DNA from: Hypomesus transpacificus
Taxonomy: Eukaryota > Chordata > Actinopteri > Osmeriformes > Osmeridae
Direction: 5' to 3'
Assembly (NCBI RefSeq): GCF_021917145.1
Contig: NC_061068.1
Location: 3,637,116 to 3,701,115, forward strand
Length of the DNA stretch: 64,000 nucleotides
Shown here: piece by piece, positions 39,087-51,490 of the stretch
Numbering within the stretch: position 1 is the stretch's first letter
Layout of the letters: each line of letters starts with the position of its first letter
Notes under the pieces: model-generated
Told to the model about the DNA's origin: nothing
The model's database searches: none
Seen by the model: only the letters and a program-made list of their open reading frames with translations
Position numbers and translations under genes: made by a program

Positions 39087-40689
39087 ATGTGTGGTGTATA
39101 GAGCAGTTGAGACTCTGGAGTTCAGTAAAGTATGTGCATTTAGTTGGCGTTTAGTGTGTGGAGTTTAGTTTGCTTGCTATATCATTGGAGTTCATCACAG
39201 TATGTGAGTTTGTGGTGTTTAGTGTGTGGAGTTAGTGCGTGTTTCGTGCGAGTGTTCAGTGTGTTAAGTTCCGTGCATGTGTTGAGTCAGTGTGAGTCAG
39301 TACAGTACCGGTATGTGTGTTCAGATTGTAAAGTTGAATGTGTGAGTGCAATTGGTTGAATGTCTCAACTTGGCTTGGTAAGGCTGTACTATTACTACAG
39401 AACAGGCCAGGATTAGAGGAGTAAAAGACATTTCCTTACATAATCCCCACGAGCAACATGCTGCGTGTGTGTACGTGTAGACATGTATTTTTGTGGCTGA
39501 ATGCTGCAAACAACACTGATTGCGTGCCTACTGATTTACCGTCAGTCCTAGCTTGAGTTGCGTTAAACAGGAGAAGCACCTGTGAACAGCTGTTTGATTC
39601 ACCCTCTCAGCGTCAGTCATTTTATAGATGCCTCGTGGAGCGTACTCCTTCCTTCATCCTGGTCACATGGCTTGGCTTCTCCAGCCAGATTCTCCTGGAG
39701 AGATTTCTACCTGTCAGCGGAATGCAAAACCGCCCCTTCAAGACCTTGATGGAACCAATCTCTGCCCCCAGACCAGGTGTACAGGGTTACCATGACAATG
39801 CTGAATCAGGTCTAATGAGCCCTCTAGACTCCAGCGGAGTCCTGAATACGTTTGGGTCTTTAACATCACCACCTCAAACATGGTTTTTGGATAGTAATAG
39901 ATTTGGTGGCTTGTTCCCGGGTCTTTTCGGCACAGTCTCTCACTCAGATTAGCCACACTGATGTCCAGCATGCCATGTACACTGTCACATGTTAGCATTT
40001 CACTTTGGAAATATGTAAATCAACACCTTTACCTATGCTGTACATTGCCTACACACCAAGCTGCCAACTTTCGGACACGGTATAGTCAGCTTGTGGACAT
40101 GCCCTGGGCCACCACATAGCAGCACTAGGAGCCTGCACTAATGCCCAGCGGACAGATCCATTTCACTGTAATCACACACATTCACACACAGACCAATGTG
40201 AGAGCTCCCTAGAAGAGACAGATCACCTCTTAGAAGAGGCTGCAGATTAGGAAGCGAGAAGGATTGGGTGGAGATGGTGAGAGAGACAGAGATAGTGAGA
40301 GATGATAATGGTGGGAAAGAATGAGTGTGACAAGATAATTAGAGATTATAGACAGAGAGATGTCTTGATAGAGAGATGGACCGATGTAAAGAGAAGACAG
40401 AAAAATGGAGGGATTGGGAGGGAGGAGAGGAGATAGATGGAATAAACTTGCCTAGCCCGAAAGGCTGCCGGCAAATCTAAGCCACACCCAGTTTCCCCAC
40501 ATCCCCTCTCCAATTGGTGGAACTGCAGAATCCCAGCAACAGTCTGCCGTCACTCACCTCCCTCCCTCCGTCCCTCCCTCCTTCCCTTCCTCTCTTCCTC
40601 CCTCCCTTTCTCCACAAAGAGGTTTGCCAGTGAATGAAGTGAGTCAGGCTTGAGCTGAAGAGGAGATTGAGAGAGAGAGAGAGAACGAG

Positions 40690-40909
40690 AGTGTGAGAGA
40701 AAGAGTAGCAGCCACTGTCTGCCATCACCCCAGCGACCAGACCGACACAGGAAGAGCAGGGCAGAGGAAGGGGAGCTGGAGGGGGAACCAGCATCTACAT
40801 CGACCATGCAACCTGGAGCTGACGTCCACATCAACACAGCAGCCACAACAACAGCAGAAACAGCAACAACGACAACAACAACAACAGAAACAGCACTCTC
40901 TGTTCAACT
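40690..40909 (+). other. rims4: Candidate rims4 5' UTR exon
   Basis: A transcribed-looking stretch rich in CAACAA/CAGCAA ends at a good donor, AACT|GTAAGC (40909/40910). It lies upstream of a plausible acceptor, CTTCAACTAAAG, near 41107. After that a purine-rich then GC-rich stretch runs into the gap. The assignment to rims4 is by position only. Confidence 0.35.
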
Positions 40910-41400
40910 GTAAGCTTTTTTTCCTTACATTTCAAATTTTGTTTATTCAGAGACCTCTTTTATTTTTCATTCAACTCCGGCTGGATGTCTGGCTGAATGG
41001 CTGAGTGGCTAACTGATTACCTGACTGTCTCACTGGCTGTATAACTTGCTGGCTGGCTGGTTTACTAGCTAGCTGACTGATTGCTTTGCCTCTCTTCAAC
41101 TAAAGTTGCGGAAGCTGGTCCAGTCTGGAGGAGCTGGGTTGAAGACAGCCTCCCAGCCCTGAGGGGAGAGGAGCGGGAGAGAGGAGGAAGAGACGAGGAA
41201 GAGAGGAGAGGAGGAAGAGAAGAGACTGAGGGAAAGAGGAGAGAACAGAAGACGGCGGAGAGAGAGAGAGAGGGAGCAGGAAGACGTGGAGTGTGTGTTT
41301 CTGTTTGCTCCGGGGGCTGTGAAGTTCTGCCAAGACGCCGCGTGCCGTGCTCCGCGTGAAGAATGCCCAGACACGCCTGGCCAAGCCGGCCGAGCCGGCG

Positions 41401-41500
41401 NNNNNNNNNNNNNNNNNNNNNNNNNNNNNNNNNNNNNNNNNNNNNNNNNNNNNNNNNNNNNNNNNNNNNNNNNNNNNNNNNNNNNNNNNNNNNNNNNNNN
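41401..41500. other. Assembly gap of 100 N
   Basis: Exactly 100 N, the usual placeholder for a gap of unknown length. The left flank is very GC-rich (ends gccggccgagccggcg). The missing first coding exon of rims4, about 32 codons, is probably here. Confidence 0.95.
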
Positions 41501-41827
41501 AATGAGGGACGTCGAAGGGGGGGTCGAGTGATTGATGGCGTTGGGATGTGAGAGACAGGGGGAGTGAGAGGGAAAGTAGACGATGCGAACCCAGGAGAGG
41601 GACTGAAATGGACGGAGGCAAGGGCAGAAACAGGGAGGGAGGAAACGATGGATAGATGTGGAAAAATGCAAAGGGGAGGGCAAGAAATGGTTTCAGAATG
41701 ATGACCTAGAAAAGTGAGCACAAAAGAGGAGAAGAGAAAAGCAGGTCTGCTCCCAGGGGAAAAGGAGGGAAACATCATCCATCGTACTGAGCAGTCGGTA
41801 ACACTGCCTGGTCTTCTCACCTGCTTC

Positions 41828-42375
41828 CTTACCTTACATCTCTACCGTTACTGCTCACCTACATCTCTACTGTTACTGCTCACCTACATCTCTACCGTTA
41901 CTGCTCACCTACATCTCTACCGTTACTGCTCACCTACATCTCTACTGTTACTGCTCACCTACATCTCTACCGTTACTGCTCACCTACATCTCTACTGTTA
42001 CTGCTCACCTTACATCTCTACCATTACTGCTCACCTACATCTCTACTGTTACTGCTCACCTACATCTCTACTGTTACTGCTCGCCTACATCTCTACCGTT
42101 ACTGCTCATCTACATCTTTACCGTTACTGCTCACCTACATCTCTACTGTTACTGCTCACCTACATCTCTACTGTTACTGCTCACCTACATCTCTACTGTT
42201 ACTGCTCACCTTACATCTCTACCGTTACTGCTCACCTACATCTCTACTGTTACTGCTCACCTACATCTCTACCGTTACTGCTTACCTACATCTCTATTGT
42301 TACTGCTCACCTACATCTCTACTGTTACTGCTCACCTACATCTCTACTGTTACTGCTCACCTACATCTCTAGGTG
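41828..42375 (+). repeat. 25-bp minisatellite, about 22 copies
   Basis: Unit CTACATCTCTACYGTTACTG plus CTCAC, with a few 26-bp units containing an extra T. A degenerate extra unit occurs near 42427-42460. Because 25 is not a multiple of three, the long open frame across it cycles through three frames and is not a gene. Confidence 0.95.
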
Positions 42376-44088
42376 TAATGGAGTTGCGTCATTCTTTTAC
42401 TAGAATATCAGTCAGGATATTACAACCTACATATCTACTGTTACTGCTCACCTCCATCTCTGGATGTCATTCTTTATATGCACACTGATGTAGCGTGAAG
42501 GCTAACTGTAACATAAACAGTAACATGCTGGGTAACCTGTTGTGTCAGGGTAAGGTCTAACAGCTACCTGGACAGCTCTGACCTTTTCAGACACCAACTG
42601 CTCCTAAGATAGAATACAGCTGTTGTTTGTGTGACTGTCCATGTGTGTGTGTGTGTGTGAGTGTGAGTGTGTGTGTGTGTGTGTGTCTGTATGCGTGCAT
42701 GTTTCTCTTCTGTGTAGCATCTCGCTAGACTTGATCTGTTTACTTCACCCATGTGAGTTGTATCAGGACATTATTTGTTTAGTTTCATCCATTTACATAA
42801 CATGCTCTTTTCAGCTTTGCAAAATGGGACTACTTAGGGCTTAACACAATGACTAGCCTCATGCACGCATACTCACACACAAACACAAGCACAAGCCGCT
42901 GCACCAATAAGATTTGTTTAACTCCTGTTAGAAATTATGGGATGTGATAAAAGCACATGGTAGTCATTGAGGCGTGCCATGGCAGAGAGAGGTGTAAGGC
43001 ACCTTCACGTAGCAACAATATCCAACTCCAGCATTGGGCAGCACACATAAGAATGTGCTCTTTAATTTCGATTTTCAATCTGTTCTATATCCACATATAT
43101 ATATTTTAGGAAATCCTATTTGATGTAAAGGAGAACACTACGTCATTTATTGAGTAGTCGCATGTTTCTCCTAACGTTCTCTGGCATTTAGGAGATGTCC
43201 TATGTTGTCTTTTATGTAAATATAGTGTACATGACCATTTCAAGAAATGCACTGTGATTTGACTGTTATCGACAGTTAACCTGACTCTTTGCCAAGCTGC
43301 TGTAACTGTGTGTGTCAGTGCTGCTGACTGGCTGGTGGAGGAGGTGGAGGACAGTGGGACAAAGTGCGGGCTGAAGAGACTGAGCCAGGATGCAAAGCTC
43401 AATCCAAATGTTAGGTTTTGGGAGAGGACAGGCTGGATGTCAGGCACCGTGCTGGGCGAGGCCTGTTGCTAGGCAGCCTTGGTGAGGTTTGGGTTTGGGA
43501 AACACAGGGCAGGAAATCAATCAAAACAACCACAAGCTCTGATGGTCGCGGCTGGGATCGATACTGCCCCCTGGTAACGGAGATGATTCATTACCCCCAT
43601 AAGTAAAAGTCCAGGTCTACTTCCTGTGAAGGGGTCTACTTCCTGTTTGAGTCTATATATATACAGTTGATTTAGTACTGTGTCTGCCTCAACAGTCCCT
43701 GTAGTCAGCTGTGCTCTGAGTGAAAGCAGACACACACCTTGAAGATAACCATCCCTCTCTGAAATGTTAAAAGGCTCCCAAGCACTCTCAGAGACACGGG
43801 ATGCTTTGGTCTGGTCTCCCATGGCAACAGCATCCGCATCAGAGTTGCTGTTGACAGAGTGTTCGTTGTGATGGTGACGACGAGGCCTCCTGCCTGCCGG
43901 GCTGACATCACATGTGACACGTGGGTTTATGAAACATCCAAACAGATCATAAATAACCGTAACTGTATAACAGAGAAAAGGAGAGAGAGAATGAGGGAGG
44001 GAGGCAGTGGTGGAGAGAGGGGAAGACAGAGAAAAAGACGTAGGGACAGAAAGAGAGAAACAAGACTGAGAAAGAGAACGACAGCCAG

Positions 44089-44092
<4 letters not shown>

Positions 44093-44184
<92 letters not shown>
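44093..44184. repeat. GA microsatellite
   Basis: A pure (GA)n run of about 90 bp in the presumed first intron of rims4. Confidence 0.95.
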
Positions 44185-44187
<3 letters not shown>

Positions 44188-44225
44188 TAGAGATCAACTC
44201 CAGACAGCAGCAGGCCAGCTAGATG

Positions 44226-44399
44226 AGTCCAGTAGTGGAGCTTTGCTAGCCCAGATCTACCGGTGCTTCAGTCCCCGGTGAAGGGGATAGAAATAGAAAT
44301 ATTCTGGGTCATGTTTTACGGAGGACCTTTAAAAAAAACCAAACCCTGACGCCCTCTGCTGGATATGCCTGCTTACGCTGAACTCACATCCAGAGGCTA
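44226..44399 (-). repeat. Dispersed repeat, copy 2 of an inverted pair
   Basis: Reverse-complement copy of 30919-31090, differing by scattered substitutions and small indels (for example an A-run near 44332-44339). It lies 13.1 kb from the other copy. Confidence 0.8.
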
Positions 44400-44493
44400 C
44401 AGCTCAGAAAGAACACTAAATTAGTGTGAGTGTCCTTAATGACTAATTGAGGACATCAGGAACAGTGTTCAATCAAAACACAAACTGTGTGAC

Positions 44494-44800
44494 AGTGTCC
44501 TCTATCTATCTGTGTCCTCTATCTACCTGTGTCCTCTATCTACTTTAGTCCTTTACAGAATTTACCTGTCTTCTATCTACCTGTCTTCTATCTATCTGTG
44601 TACCTGTGTCTTCGATCTACCTGTGTCCTCTATCTACCTTTATCTTTTACTGTATGTACCTGTCTTCTATCTACCTGTGTCTTCTATCTACCTGTGTACC
44701 TGTGTCTTCGATCTACCTGTGTCCTCTATCTACCTGTGTCTTCTGTGACCCCTGTGTTCCTCCTCGTGACTGTGTGCCTCCTCGTGACTATGTGCCTGTG
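44494..44800 (+). repeat. Pyrimidine-rich minisatellite next to rims4 acceptor
   Basis: Degenerate units of ATCTACCTGTGTCCTCT of about 17-22 bp, ending in three CTCGTGACTGTGTGCC-like units. It runs to within about 10 nt of the acceptor at 44811. Confidence 0.8.
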
Positions 44801-44811
44801 CTGCCCTGCAG

Positions 44812-45162
44812 AGGCGGAGGGCCGCAGACTGAAGGGGATCCAGCGCAGCACAGAGACAGGGCTGGCGGTGGACATGCCTAGCAGGACTGTCCGGCAGGCC
44901 AGCCACGAGAGCATCGAAGACAGCATGAACAGCTACGGCTCCGAGGGCAAGTACGTACTGGCCTGCCCTCAACCACCCAAGGGCACTTTTATACCAACCT
45001 GCATACGTGGATACTACCCCATGTGTCGTACCTGTACAACTGTATATGAACTGGAACCAAACACAACATTGGAACCATTTTACTCTGAAATTAAAAATCC
45101 TATTTCATGGTGTCGGACGTAGCCAAATACACACACATGCTCACACACACAAAGCCACACGT

Positions 45163-45196
<34 letters not shown>

Positions 45197-48061
45197 CATC
45201 AGAAGGGAATCAGGCTCATAGAGTGTGGATTATAATCCAGTCATCCCTGGGATTACAGTGCTGGCATCATGGCATTCTGCCATGCCTCATGGGTCTACTG
45301 CATCTTATGAACACATGAATACATAACAGATAATGCTTCTTTACGTAAACAAGGCCACAGAATGCTCTAGACTGACTGGAGAGAATAAAATATATATGGG
45401 TATATTCCGATCTATACTTAAATATGTCATTCACGGTAAGCGTGTGTTTTGGTGTGTGTATGTACCGGTACGTGTATGTAATGTGTGTGTGTGTATATGT
45501 AATGTGTGTGTGTGTGTACTGCGCTGATGCTTCTTAGAAATGTGTCAATAATCACAAAATGTAGCTCTGTCTGACCTACTGCAGAAAGAGCTGGATCTTA
45601 CTGCAACTCTCTCTCTACAAACTGTTAACCCAGTTCACCTATATAAGATCAACTGGAGATATTTCTTTACTCTGATATACACTGCAGACACATTGTTGTC
45701 TAAATGTATAACTATATAACTAAATATTATGATTAATCGTATTAAATATCTGAAACAAAACATGTATGAAGAGGGACAAGCTGTGTCCTGCTCACAGGTC
45801 TGGGGAAGGGCCGATGATGTCATAATACTGATAGGAACAGTTGCCAGAACTCATGTCCAATCACAGCAGTTTGATGATTTGGCCCAATGACATTGAATCA
45901 TGTGGTACACAAAAACTGCATGCATGTGGAGCCACACATGGCGTGTATGTGGTGTGACTGTGGTGGGCTTGTAGAGTGTGTGGTGTGTGGCGTTGATACA
46001 ATTCTCACAGGCCTGTTTTGACACCTCAGCAGAAAAACACAAGAGTGGGGAGCAGGACAGGAAGAGGACAGGGAGAGATGGAGAACAAGAGAATGGACAG
46101 AGAAAAAAGAGAGAGCGAAAAGGGAAAGAGAACTCTCCGGAGACTCTGGCTGGCCAACGAGTGGCAGCTGGTGCTGCTCGGTCCGTCCCAACAAGACTAT
46201 AAAAATAGACCAGAACCCAGAGAGGAGAGGAAAAGAAGGGGAGAGGTGAAGAGAAGAAGAGAGGGGGGGGTGAGGAGGGGGGTGAGGAGGGGAGGGGGGT
46301 GAGGAGGGGGGGGGGTGAGGAGGGGGCAGGTGAGGGGGGGGGGGTGTACAGATATAGCAGAACACAAAAAGGAGCAATTTAGCTCAGTGAATTGAACACG
46401 GAGAGAAACAAATCAATTTTACCCAATCAACACCTACCAACTGGACAAAAATGGGTGTGTATGTGTGTGTATGTGTATGTCTGTATGAGTGAAGCATGAA
46501 ACAACACACTACAGGGACCTTCAGCGGTAATAGTCCAGGTTTGCCCTTCTATCGGTACTGTTAAATGTAGAGAAAGATTCATTGTCAAGCCTTGAGAGCA
46601 CCAGGCCGAAGTGTTTACACACCATTCTGACTCTGCTAGGTGCTTCTCTGCTTTCACCCTCTCTACTTCCCTCTAGTCCTCTCCAGTCCTCTTTCACTCA
46701 CTTTGCTCTCTATTGCTCACATCTACACTGGAGCGTGTCCTAACGACGTCACCTTGTCTCGTCTCCCAGTCTGAACTACAGTGGCATGTGCCTGGCTTCA
46801 GACGCCCAGTTCAGTGACTTCCTGGATGGGATGGGTCCTGCCCAGTTTGTGGGCAGGCAGACGTTGGCGACCACGTCGCTGGGCGACGTCGAGCTGGGCC
46901 TGGTGGAGAGGAACGGGGGCCTGGAGGTGGAGATCGTTCAGGCCCGAGGACTCACCATGAAACCTGGCTCCAAGGGACCCCCAGGTAAAGGGAGAGCATG
47001 AGGCGGAGGTGTTTGGGCGTGTAGATGTGTGGCTGCCCCCCAAGCAATAAAACCTCTCCTTAACCTCCTCTCTTTTCCTCTATGCTCCTCTACGTTCCTC
47101 TTCTCCCTTCCTTTCCTCCTCTTCTCTCTCCTCCTCTCCTCCTATCCGCTCCTTCTCTCTCCTCCTCTCCTGTCCTCCTCTCCTCTCCTCTCCGCCTCTG
47201 TTCTCCTATCCTCTCTCCTCCTCTCCTCTCCTCCTGTCCTCCTCTCTTCTCCTCTCCTCTCTCCTCTCTCCTCCTCTCTCCTCCTCTCCTCCTCTCTCCT
47301 CTCTCCTCCTCTCCTCCTCTCCTCCTCTCCTCTCCTCCTCTCTCCTCCTTTCCTCTCTCCTCCTCTCCTCCTCTCCTCTCCTCCTCTCCTCTTCTTTAGC
47401 TGCCTACATAAAGGTGTATCTCCTCGAGAACGGGGTGTGTGTGGCCAAGAAGAAGACAAAGTCGGTCAGGAAGTCTCTGGACCCGCTCTACAACCAACTG
47501 CTCATCTTCTCAGAGAGCCCTCAGGGCAAGGTGGTGCAGGTAACTACACACACACCCGCACACACACACACACACACACACTAGCAGCAGCTTTCTGAGA
47601 CCTACTCCACCCCTTCCTCCTCATCTCACCATTTCTTTCTCTGTCCTTTCATCTTTTCTCCAGTCTAGTATCACCTACATCCTGACGTAACTTAGAAGGA
47701 AGGCTAGCTGTAACGTAGCTTTGTACACATGAACGTTTCAATGATGACCATCACATGCAGTTGCTACCACAACAACCATTCCAGATCAGTTGTCTCCATG
47801 ACAACCATCGCTGCAGCCATTTCTTTGATGTGTCTTTGGCAGGTGATCGTCTGGGGAAACTATGGACGCATGGACCGCAAGTGCTTCATGGGAGTGGCCC
47901 GCATCCTATTGGAGGAGCTGGAACTGAGCAACATGGTGATTGGCTGGTACAAGCTGTTCCCCACCTCCTCCATGGTGGAACCTGGGATGGCTCCTCTGAT
48001 TCGCCACTCCTCCCAGCTGTCCTTGGAGAGCACTGTGGGCCCTTGCTGTGACCGGTCCTGA
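44812..48061 (+). CDS. rims4: RIMS4, C2-domain presynaptic protein; first coding exon missing
   Basis: RIMS4 (gamma-RIM) is a short RIM-family protein made largely of a C2B-type domain, acting in neurons at synapses and dendrites. Visible coding exons: 44812-44950, 46770-46984, 47400-47539, 47843-48061. They join in frame to 236 aa plus stop. The visible part starts with two bases of a split codon, then AEGRRLKGIQRSTETGLAV. Human RIMS4 is 269 aa, so about 32 N-terminal residues are absent from the visible sequence. Key stretches: RQASHESIEDSMNSYGSEGN and QFSDFLDGMGPAQFVGRQTL before the C2 domain; LEVEIVQARGLTMKPGSKG, AYIKVYLLENG, KKKTKSVRKSLDPLYNQ, VIVWGNYGRMDRKCFMG and GWYKLFPTSSM within it; and the C-terminal LSQ-type end SQLSLESTVGPCCDRS. 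This matches RIMS4 better than RIMS3 (IEDSMNSYGSEGN). Long pyrimidine repeats run up to two acceptors. ywhab neighbours RIMS4 in mammals too. Confidence 0.94.
47045..47395 (+). repeat. CTCCT polypyrimidine tract filling rims4 intron
   Basis: About 340 bp of almost pure C/T, mostly CTCCT and CTCTC units, reaching to the acceptor CTTCTTTAG at 47399. No purine run longer than a single base occurs for most of it. Frames across it (LLSSPLLLSS) are artefacts. Confidence 0.95.
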
Positions 48062-48851
48062 GGATTGTGGGAATTGGAGTTCTCTAACCTTCTCTTTGTG
48101 CCCCACCTGCCCCTCTCCCATAATGCATTGCTTTGAGCCTGGGGGAGACATAACTGATCGTGACCTTTTCTAGAGCAGCAGGTGTGAAGGGGCAGGGTCG
48201 TTCAAGGATGGAAACACTTCCTGGACCCATATAAGGACTTCCTGGTTTCAACTCAACACTTAGGATTGTTTTCCTGCCACGTCAGGTGCAGTGCTTAGGT
48301 TTGACAGTAGGGGGCAGCACTGTGGGTTGGAATAATTGGAAGCTGAAGGGTTCTATCATTATGACTTCTGGCAGGTTCTATTTGATTCTGTGTTCTTTTG
48401 ATAGTTCCATCTGTAACAATGGTAACTGTTGCCACGGCATTGGGGCCAGGGTAGGCCCAATCAAACGACCCAGACATCTGAATAGTAACAGAATCAGGAG
48501 AAATCTTTTAAACGGTTAAAGGAACAGTAAGATAATCCTACACAGGAGTGGTTTTGATCTTCTAACTGTTGTTTTGTAGAAACCTAATGTTGTCTTAGAA
48601 GCTTGGCTATTGTTTGAAGAGTTCTACTGTGCCATCTACCAGCAGTGTCTTTAATGTGTAGCTGGTAACCGAGTTGTTGAATGAGGAAGGACATGGGGCT
48701 GTTGAAGGGCCCCAATTGACACGTTCCTCGTAATTACCGTCTTGCTCCCCGGACTGTCAGCAGAGCCAGTGATTAACAAGTAATCTGGGAAGACAAAGAG
48801 GAAGTGGAGGAGGAAGAGGGGAAGGAAAAGGAAGTGGAGGAGGAAGTGGAG

Positions 48852-48892
<41 letters not shown>

Positions 48893-51490
48893 GGAAGAAG
48901 AGGAGGGGAAGTAAGAGGAGGAGGAATGGAGAGGAGGAGGAAGCGGAAGAGGGGGAGGAAGAGGAAGAAGAGGAGGAGGAGGAAGAGGAGGAGTGAAGAG
49001 GAGGAGGAGGAAGTGGAGGAGGAGGAGTGAAGGAGGAGTGAAGGAGGAGAGCGAAGCTGGATGAGATGGGAGGGGTGTGGATACATTTAACAGAGCCAGA
49101 GAAGGGAGAAGGGGAAGGCTGGGTACACACTGTAGAGATGTAGGCGGGATCAACACACCATCACATCTTTGTTTTGGGCACTTCTTCGTGTCTTTATTAG
49201 CGGTCGGAACAATTCCCTGCGCCATGGAAGGAGAGAAGTGACACGTTGTAGCTTTAGTTGAGGCCCTCCGCTTGCCAGAGAACTCTCTTGATTTATAGCC
49301 CATGATAAGATTTAGCATGAGATATTAAGAAAGGTTGAAAGAGATGAAGATTTAGGGTGTTGGTATAAAAAACCAACATGGGTTGAGGACTAGAAAATGT
49401 AGCAGTTTATTTTGATTTCATGAAAATTTGTATTACTGCTACTGTAGTGTTGATATTGACTGTGTGCTGCTGTGTTCCATTTCTGGTCACCATGGATACG
49501 CGAGTCATATTCTGTCAAATAAACTGTAAGACATGTTGCATGTTCAGGACCACTTAGTATTAATCATCGGAAACTGCCAACAGGCCACTCTCGAGACACT
49601 GTAGTACATTCTGAAGTATGTGTTCTTCACCTTGTCTTGGTTTTAACACCATTTAGGATTTAAGACTTTTAGGTAATACCGTGTGACGGTCGATGAATCC
49701 TAGTTGAGCAAGTAGCAATGTTGCAGAAATGTTGATGTTTAAATCTGTTAACTTGTTTAAAATGTACAACTAGTTTAAATCTGTTAACTGAATAACTTGA
49801 TATTACGAAGCAATAAGTAGCAGCACCATGTTCAGACGCCATACTGCTGAGGGGAGGCTGTGGTCACACTGTTTAACATTTAAAACAATATTTAACATCC
49901 ACCTTTTTACAATTGTTATCAATGGAGAGAAGCCACAAGTCAATAAGAAATGGCTGCCTCAACGACCAAAAAAAGAACTTTACACACACTGTCCTTTTTT
50001 TCTTTTTTATATTAAAGAAATGCTTTGTATTTTGTGCAGAGCTCTCAAGTAGTAAATGAATTGAAATGAAATTCTGACACTTTAGACCACCGCTCATTAC
50101 AATGTGACAGCATATATGCTTGAATCTGAAACATCTACCTTTTTTGTAATTTTGCTGGATTATTTGTGACCACGGCCTTGGGTTCAATCCAATCACATGA
50201 TCAAATATGGCCGACATCATCGTAGCATGGTTGGATGATTCTGACCCCCTCTGATAAGTAGAGGCCTAAGCCATTTTGACCTTAGGCGTGGTAATAAAAC
50301 ACAAAGGTTCATCCCCTGCTGCTTTCACAAAGCATAGAGCAATGCAGGTAAGGATAAACAGTGTTGAGTTAGTAGGTAATGATGTTGCTAACTGATAGCA
50401 TGGAAAAAAACGTTGTTTAAAGTGTGAACAACAAAAGGGAGTATGAAAATAAACGTACCATTTCAAAAGAAAGGGATTACTTTTTGGCTATTCAGAAACC
50501 GTTAAAAAAAGTTATTGTGCAATGTTATTGTATTTTTGTAAAATTTAATTGTAAATGATTTTTTTTTTTTTCTTGAACGTAGAGACGATGAAATCAGCCA
50601 GCTCATCGTGCACCGACCTCCAGAATGTTCTTTATAGCTGTCATGTGTATGTGCCAAATTGTTCACTTGATTATCGAGTAGAAAACACGTTGATTTAATA
50701 GCATTCATGTGCCCCGAAGTACGGTAATACTGAAAAGCCAAGTCTGAACCACCAGCCTCTCTCTAATCCCACCACTAAGGGACAATTTAGTCTCAATGTC
50801 CAAGAACTTTGAATCGTAGTTGGTTATGGATAGAGATACTAGACCAACACTGTATTTTTCGTAACTTTTTTTTCTTCTTTTCTTTTGAACAATTCCCGCT
50901 GTTTAATTGTATTTGAAACCGATGCATAAAATACGGAACGAGTTTTTGCCATTGAACTTAATCCCGCTCCTCTCCTGTCTCTGCTCTGTCGTGCCCGGCA
51001 CTACTCAGCGCTATCAACTGTGGTACAAAACGGAGGCCTTATAAACACTGAAGGCTGGGGGAACACCAACCTCGCCGTAACCAACTGCTTCTTATTTTGG
51101 ACCTACAAGGCTCTGACCGACGGGTGGATCAACCTGTCCATCCGGACGCTCTGCACGAACGCGAGCCTTTCTAAGAGTTTGAGCAAGATATAAGAACACT
51201 GCAGACTCCCAGTCCACGCTGCCATTCAGTTCTCAGTGTGTCAGTCTTCTACCACATCCAACTGATTTTTTGTGCTTTGAAGATACACCAGGTCTGGGTA
51301 GACTGAACAGAATTGGCTTTTTTTTTTCATTCGACAGAGAAATGTTGGACGTTATAGACTGTTGAACAACCAGACTTGGCATGCCATCCCACTTTTTATC
51401 ATTTCTAATTGAGGTTCTTCAAAAATGTTAATGTTGAGTACTGCACAATTTGGTGTGTTGTTAACCTATTTCAACTGTCAATAAAACAGT
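48062..51490 (+). other. rims4: rims4 3' UTR and downstream flank
   Basis: Two candidate AATAAA signals lie at 49518-49523 and 51480-51485. RIMS4 3' UTRs are long in mammals, so the distal one is plausible. Nothing coding is seen. A purine block lies at 48785-49060. Confidence 0.45.
48785..49060. repeat. Purine tract (GGA/GAA)n, about 275 bp
   Basis: Nearly uninterrupted A/G sequence, GAGGAGGAAGAGGAGG-like, on the plus strand, within the probable rims4 3' UTR. Minus-strand frames of serine/proline are artefacts. Confidence 0.95.

Larger units (their letters stand above)
29781..40640. other. Long intergenic stretch, no gene seen
   Basis: No exon with family similarity was found on either strand. 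Besides entries listed separately it holds a GT tract (30000-30026), a CA tract (30180-30299), short CA tracts near 32520 and 33460-33492, and purine-rich stretches near 33540-33720. The remaining sequence is unremarkable and may contain rims4 or ywhab distal regulatory DNA. Confidence 0.6.

Noticed and set aside
41828-42375. CRISPR-like regular array
   Set aside because: Units are contiguous with no unique spacers, in a vertebrate genome; the same holds for 52150-52336 and 27381-27586.
41714-42403. 229-codon frame with STVTAHLHLYRYC-like repeats
   Set aside because: Pure read-through of the 25-bp minisatellite cycling through three frames; open only because the unit has no stop codon.
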